From Rhynchopus sp. YZ270_cl-10 (Eukaryota; Euglenozoa; Diplonemea; Diplonemida; Diplonemidae), in assembly GCA_964035575.1 (NCBI GenBank), contig OZ037875.1, positions 1,178,001 to 1,242,000 of the forward strand: a DNA stretch of 64,000 nucleotides, in the 5' to 3' direction. Position 1 is the first letter of the stretch. Every line of letters begins with the position of its first letter. Below, in pieces: positions 62,831 to 64,000 of this stretch. The notes below the pieces were generated by a model. The model was not told where the DNA came from. It did not search any database and was given only the letters and a program-made list of their open reading frames with translations. Both the position numbers and the translations under genes were made by a program.

Positions 62831-64000
62831 AAAAATATTTGGTTCTAAATATTATCTTGTGATAACGAAAGGGTACGCAACAAAGCAAATGGTGCGAAAA
62901 GGGGGAAAAATGCGCTAACCATTGTGGTCATTACCCGGAACCCTCTCACTCCGCTTGTCAAAGGGGTGAGGGTCTGGTTTCAACTGAAACCTGCCTCCCC
63001 CCTCCCCCAAGCTCTTTTTTGCTCTTCTTCCAATCCTATCCTACCTGAGAAGACACTTCTTTTCAAGGTGACTAAGCACAGAGAGGCTTAGGATCATCTT
63101 ATAAACCTTTTTTTTTTTACGTTTTGCAAAACATACCACAAAGAAAAAATGGGAACATTTTTGTCCCTCCTATGCTATCAATTTATATTATGTTGCAATA
63201 CCTTTTTTTTTTGCACAATAAGACTCTGTTAGATTAATGATGAAACCTCTCTAATGTAAATCTCAATTCCCCCCGAAAAGAAGGGAGGCAAAACTGTATC
63301 GCACCATGCAAAAAAAAACGCGGAACAGAACAAAATCTGGTTTTCAATAAAAATCTGTGTTTATTAGACACAAAAAACTCCCACAAAACACAATCATTTT
63401 CCCTTTTTTTTATCACCTATTTTCCCTTGGCTTGATGTCTACTAGAAAAATAATACCCACCCCCACAAAACAAAATAAGCAAAAAGAGATCATCATTCAA
63501 AACTCTCGCCAAAAAAAACCCCCCTCAACACGTCTGTTGGTACGTCTTAAAAATAAATTAGGGTGTGTGTGTCCTTCCCTGCACCCTTCTTCTTTCTCAT
63601 TGAGTATGAACCGAAGAAACCCCTCAACAAAGTTTGAAACAACAGCATTGTGTTTTCACAATGTATCCTAAATAGGCAGCTGTTCTGTGGTCAACCTTTT
63701 CTTTGTTAATAAAAGGTGTCTGAACAGTGAACCAGAGAGGCTCGAAAAGCTAGCTTACACCTCTCTTACAGAAACGTCATTATACGGCTTCCCTTACCCG
63801 TATTAGTGTCGTTGCATTCATCTTTGTTTTTTTTTTTTTTTGTAAATTTTCGTCTTTGTTTTTTTTTTTACAGTGAACATAACTCTCTTGTCTCCTTTAT
63901 TTTTGTGATTATTGCGCTTTCTTGAATTAGGAATTGGCTGGCATTGTACGGATGTCAGTCGGAGGTGCCTGCAATAATTATTTCATTTTTTTTTAATTCC
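62831..64000. other. Non-coding tail of the window
   Basis: It holds one well-formed family A hairpin, an AATAAA at 63704 inside the hairpin ACCTTTT/AAAAGGT with an outer CTGTTC/GAACAG stem (63681-63729), and a GGTGCCTGCA motif at 63964. No gene is supported up to the window edge. Confidence 0.55.
63067..63098 (+). repeat. Hairpin family A, best-formed copy
   Basis: GGTGA and CTAAGC, loop ACAGAGAG, GCTTAG, GA and TCATC, followed by TTATAAACC. The six-pair inner stem is perfect; the outer five pairs include one wobble. It is taken as the reference for the family. Confidence 0.7.

Noticed and set aside
1-64000. CRISPR arrays, operons with Shine-Dalgarno sites or other bacterial features
   Set aside because: Spliceosomal introns, FYVE, PARP and cyclin genes and homopolymer-rich intergenic DNA show a eukaryotic genome. 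The tandem repeats have no spacer structure.

Overview
The window reads as nuclear DNA of a unicellular eukaryote with a repeat-rich genome. Five protein-coding genes are convincing and all lie on the + strand: a FYVE-ankyrin-PARP protein (4508-11215), a giant cysteine-rich vWA membrane protein (13685-33119), a hypothetical protein (35080-36507), a PDZ-type protein (36932-38794) and a PHO80-like cyclin (49942-50673). Two carry one GT-AG cis intron each (52 and 267 nt) near the 3' end, inferred because splicing continues an open, coding-like frame. TAA, TAG and TGA all act as stops. Start codons follow long pyrimidine tracts, often with an AG. The co-directional layout, few introns and pyrimidine-AG leaders would suit a euglenozoan such as a diplonemid or bodonid, but no rRNA, tRNA or spliced leader was found, so the lineage is open.

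Layout: 1-4.5 kb is non-coding with a 229-bp inverted-repeat element and short hairpins. 4.5-11.2 kb is the FYVE-ankyrin-PARP gene. 11.2-13.7 kb is non-coding with a second 229-bp element. 13.7-33.1 kb is the 6,460-residue surface protein, built from four tandem vWA blocks followed by some ninety DEC-type cysteine modules, a membrane segment and a short tail encoded partly by a second exon. 33.1-38.8 kb holds two genes in tandem. 38.8-49.9 kb and 50.7-64 kb are almost gene-free and made of dispersed repeats, nested inverted-repeat elements, homopolymer runs and a coding fossil.

The most notable non-coding feature is a set of short hairpin families scattered between the genes, every one in the same orientation as the genes. 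Family A has a CTAAGC/GCTTAG stem and an ACAGAGAG-like loop; family B has an AGTGC/GCACT outer stem; family C has an ACGAGAG loop. Stems change on both sides while pairing is kept, and most copies follow a T-rich tract. This is what a conserved intercistronic RNA structure, or a small structured RNA, would look like; I do not recognise it as described. The best supported mobile element is 54964-57108: 153-bp inverted repeats that are identical by eye, and a 9-bp target duplication, as in Mutator-like elements.

The genes show no obvious shared pathway. The cyclin would partner a PHO85-like kinase, the giant protein is a surface or secretory-pathway receptor or adhesin, and the FYVE-ankyrin-PARP protein is probably an endosomal scaffold.
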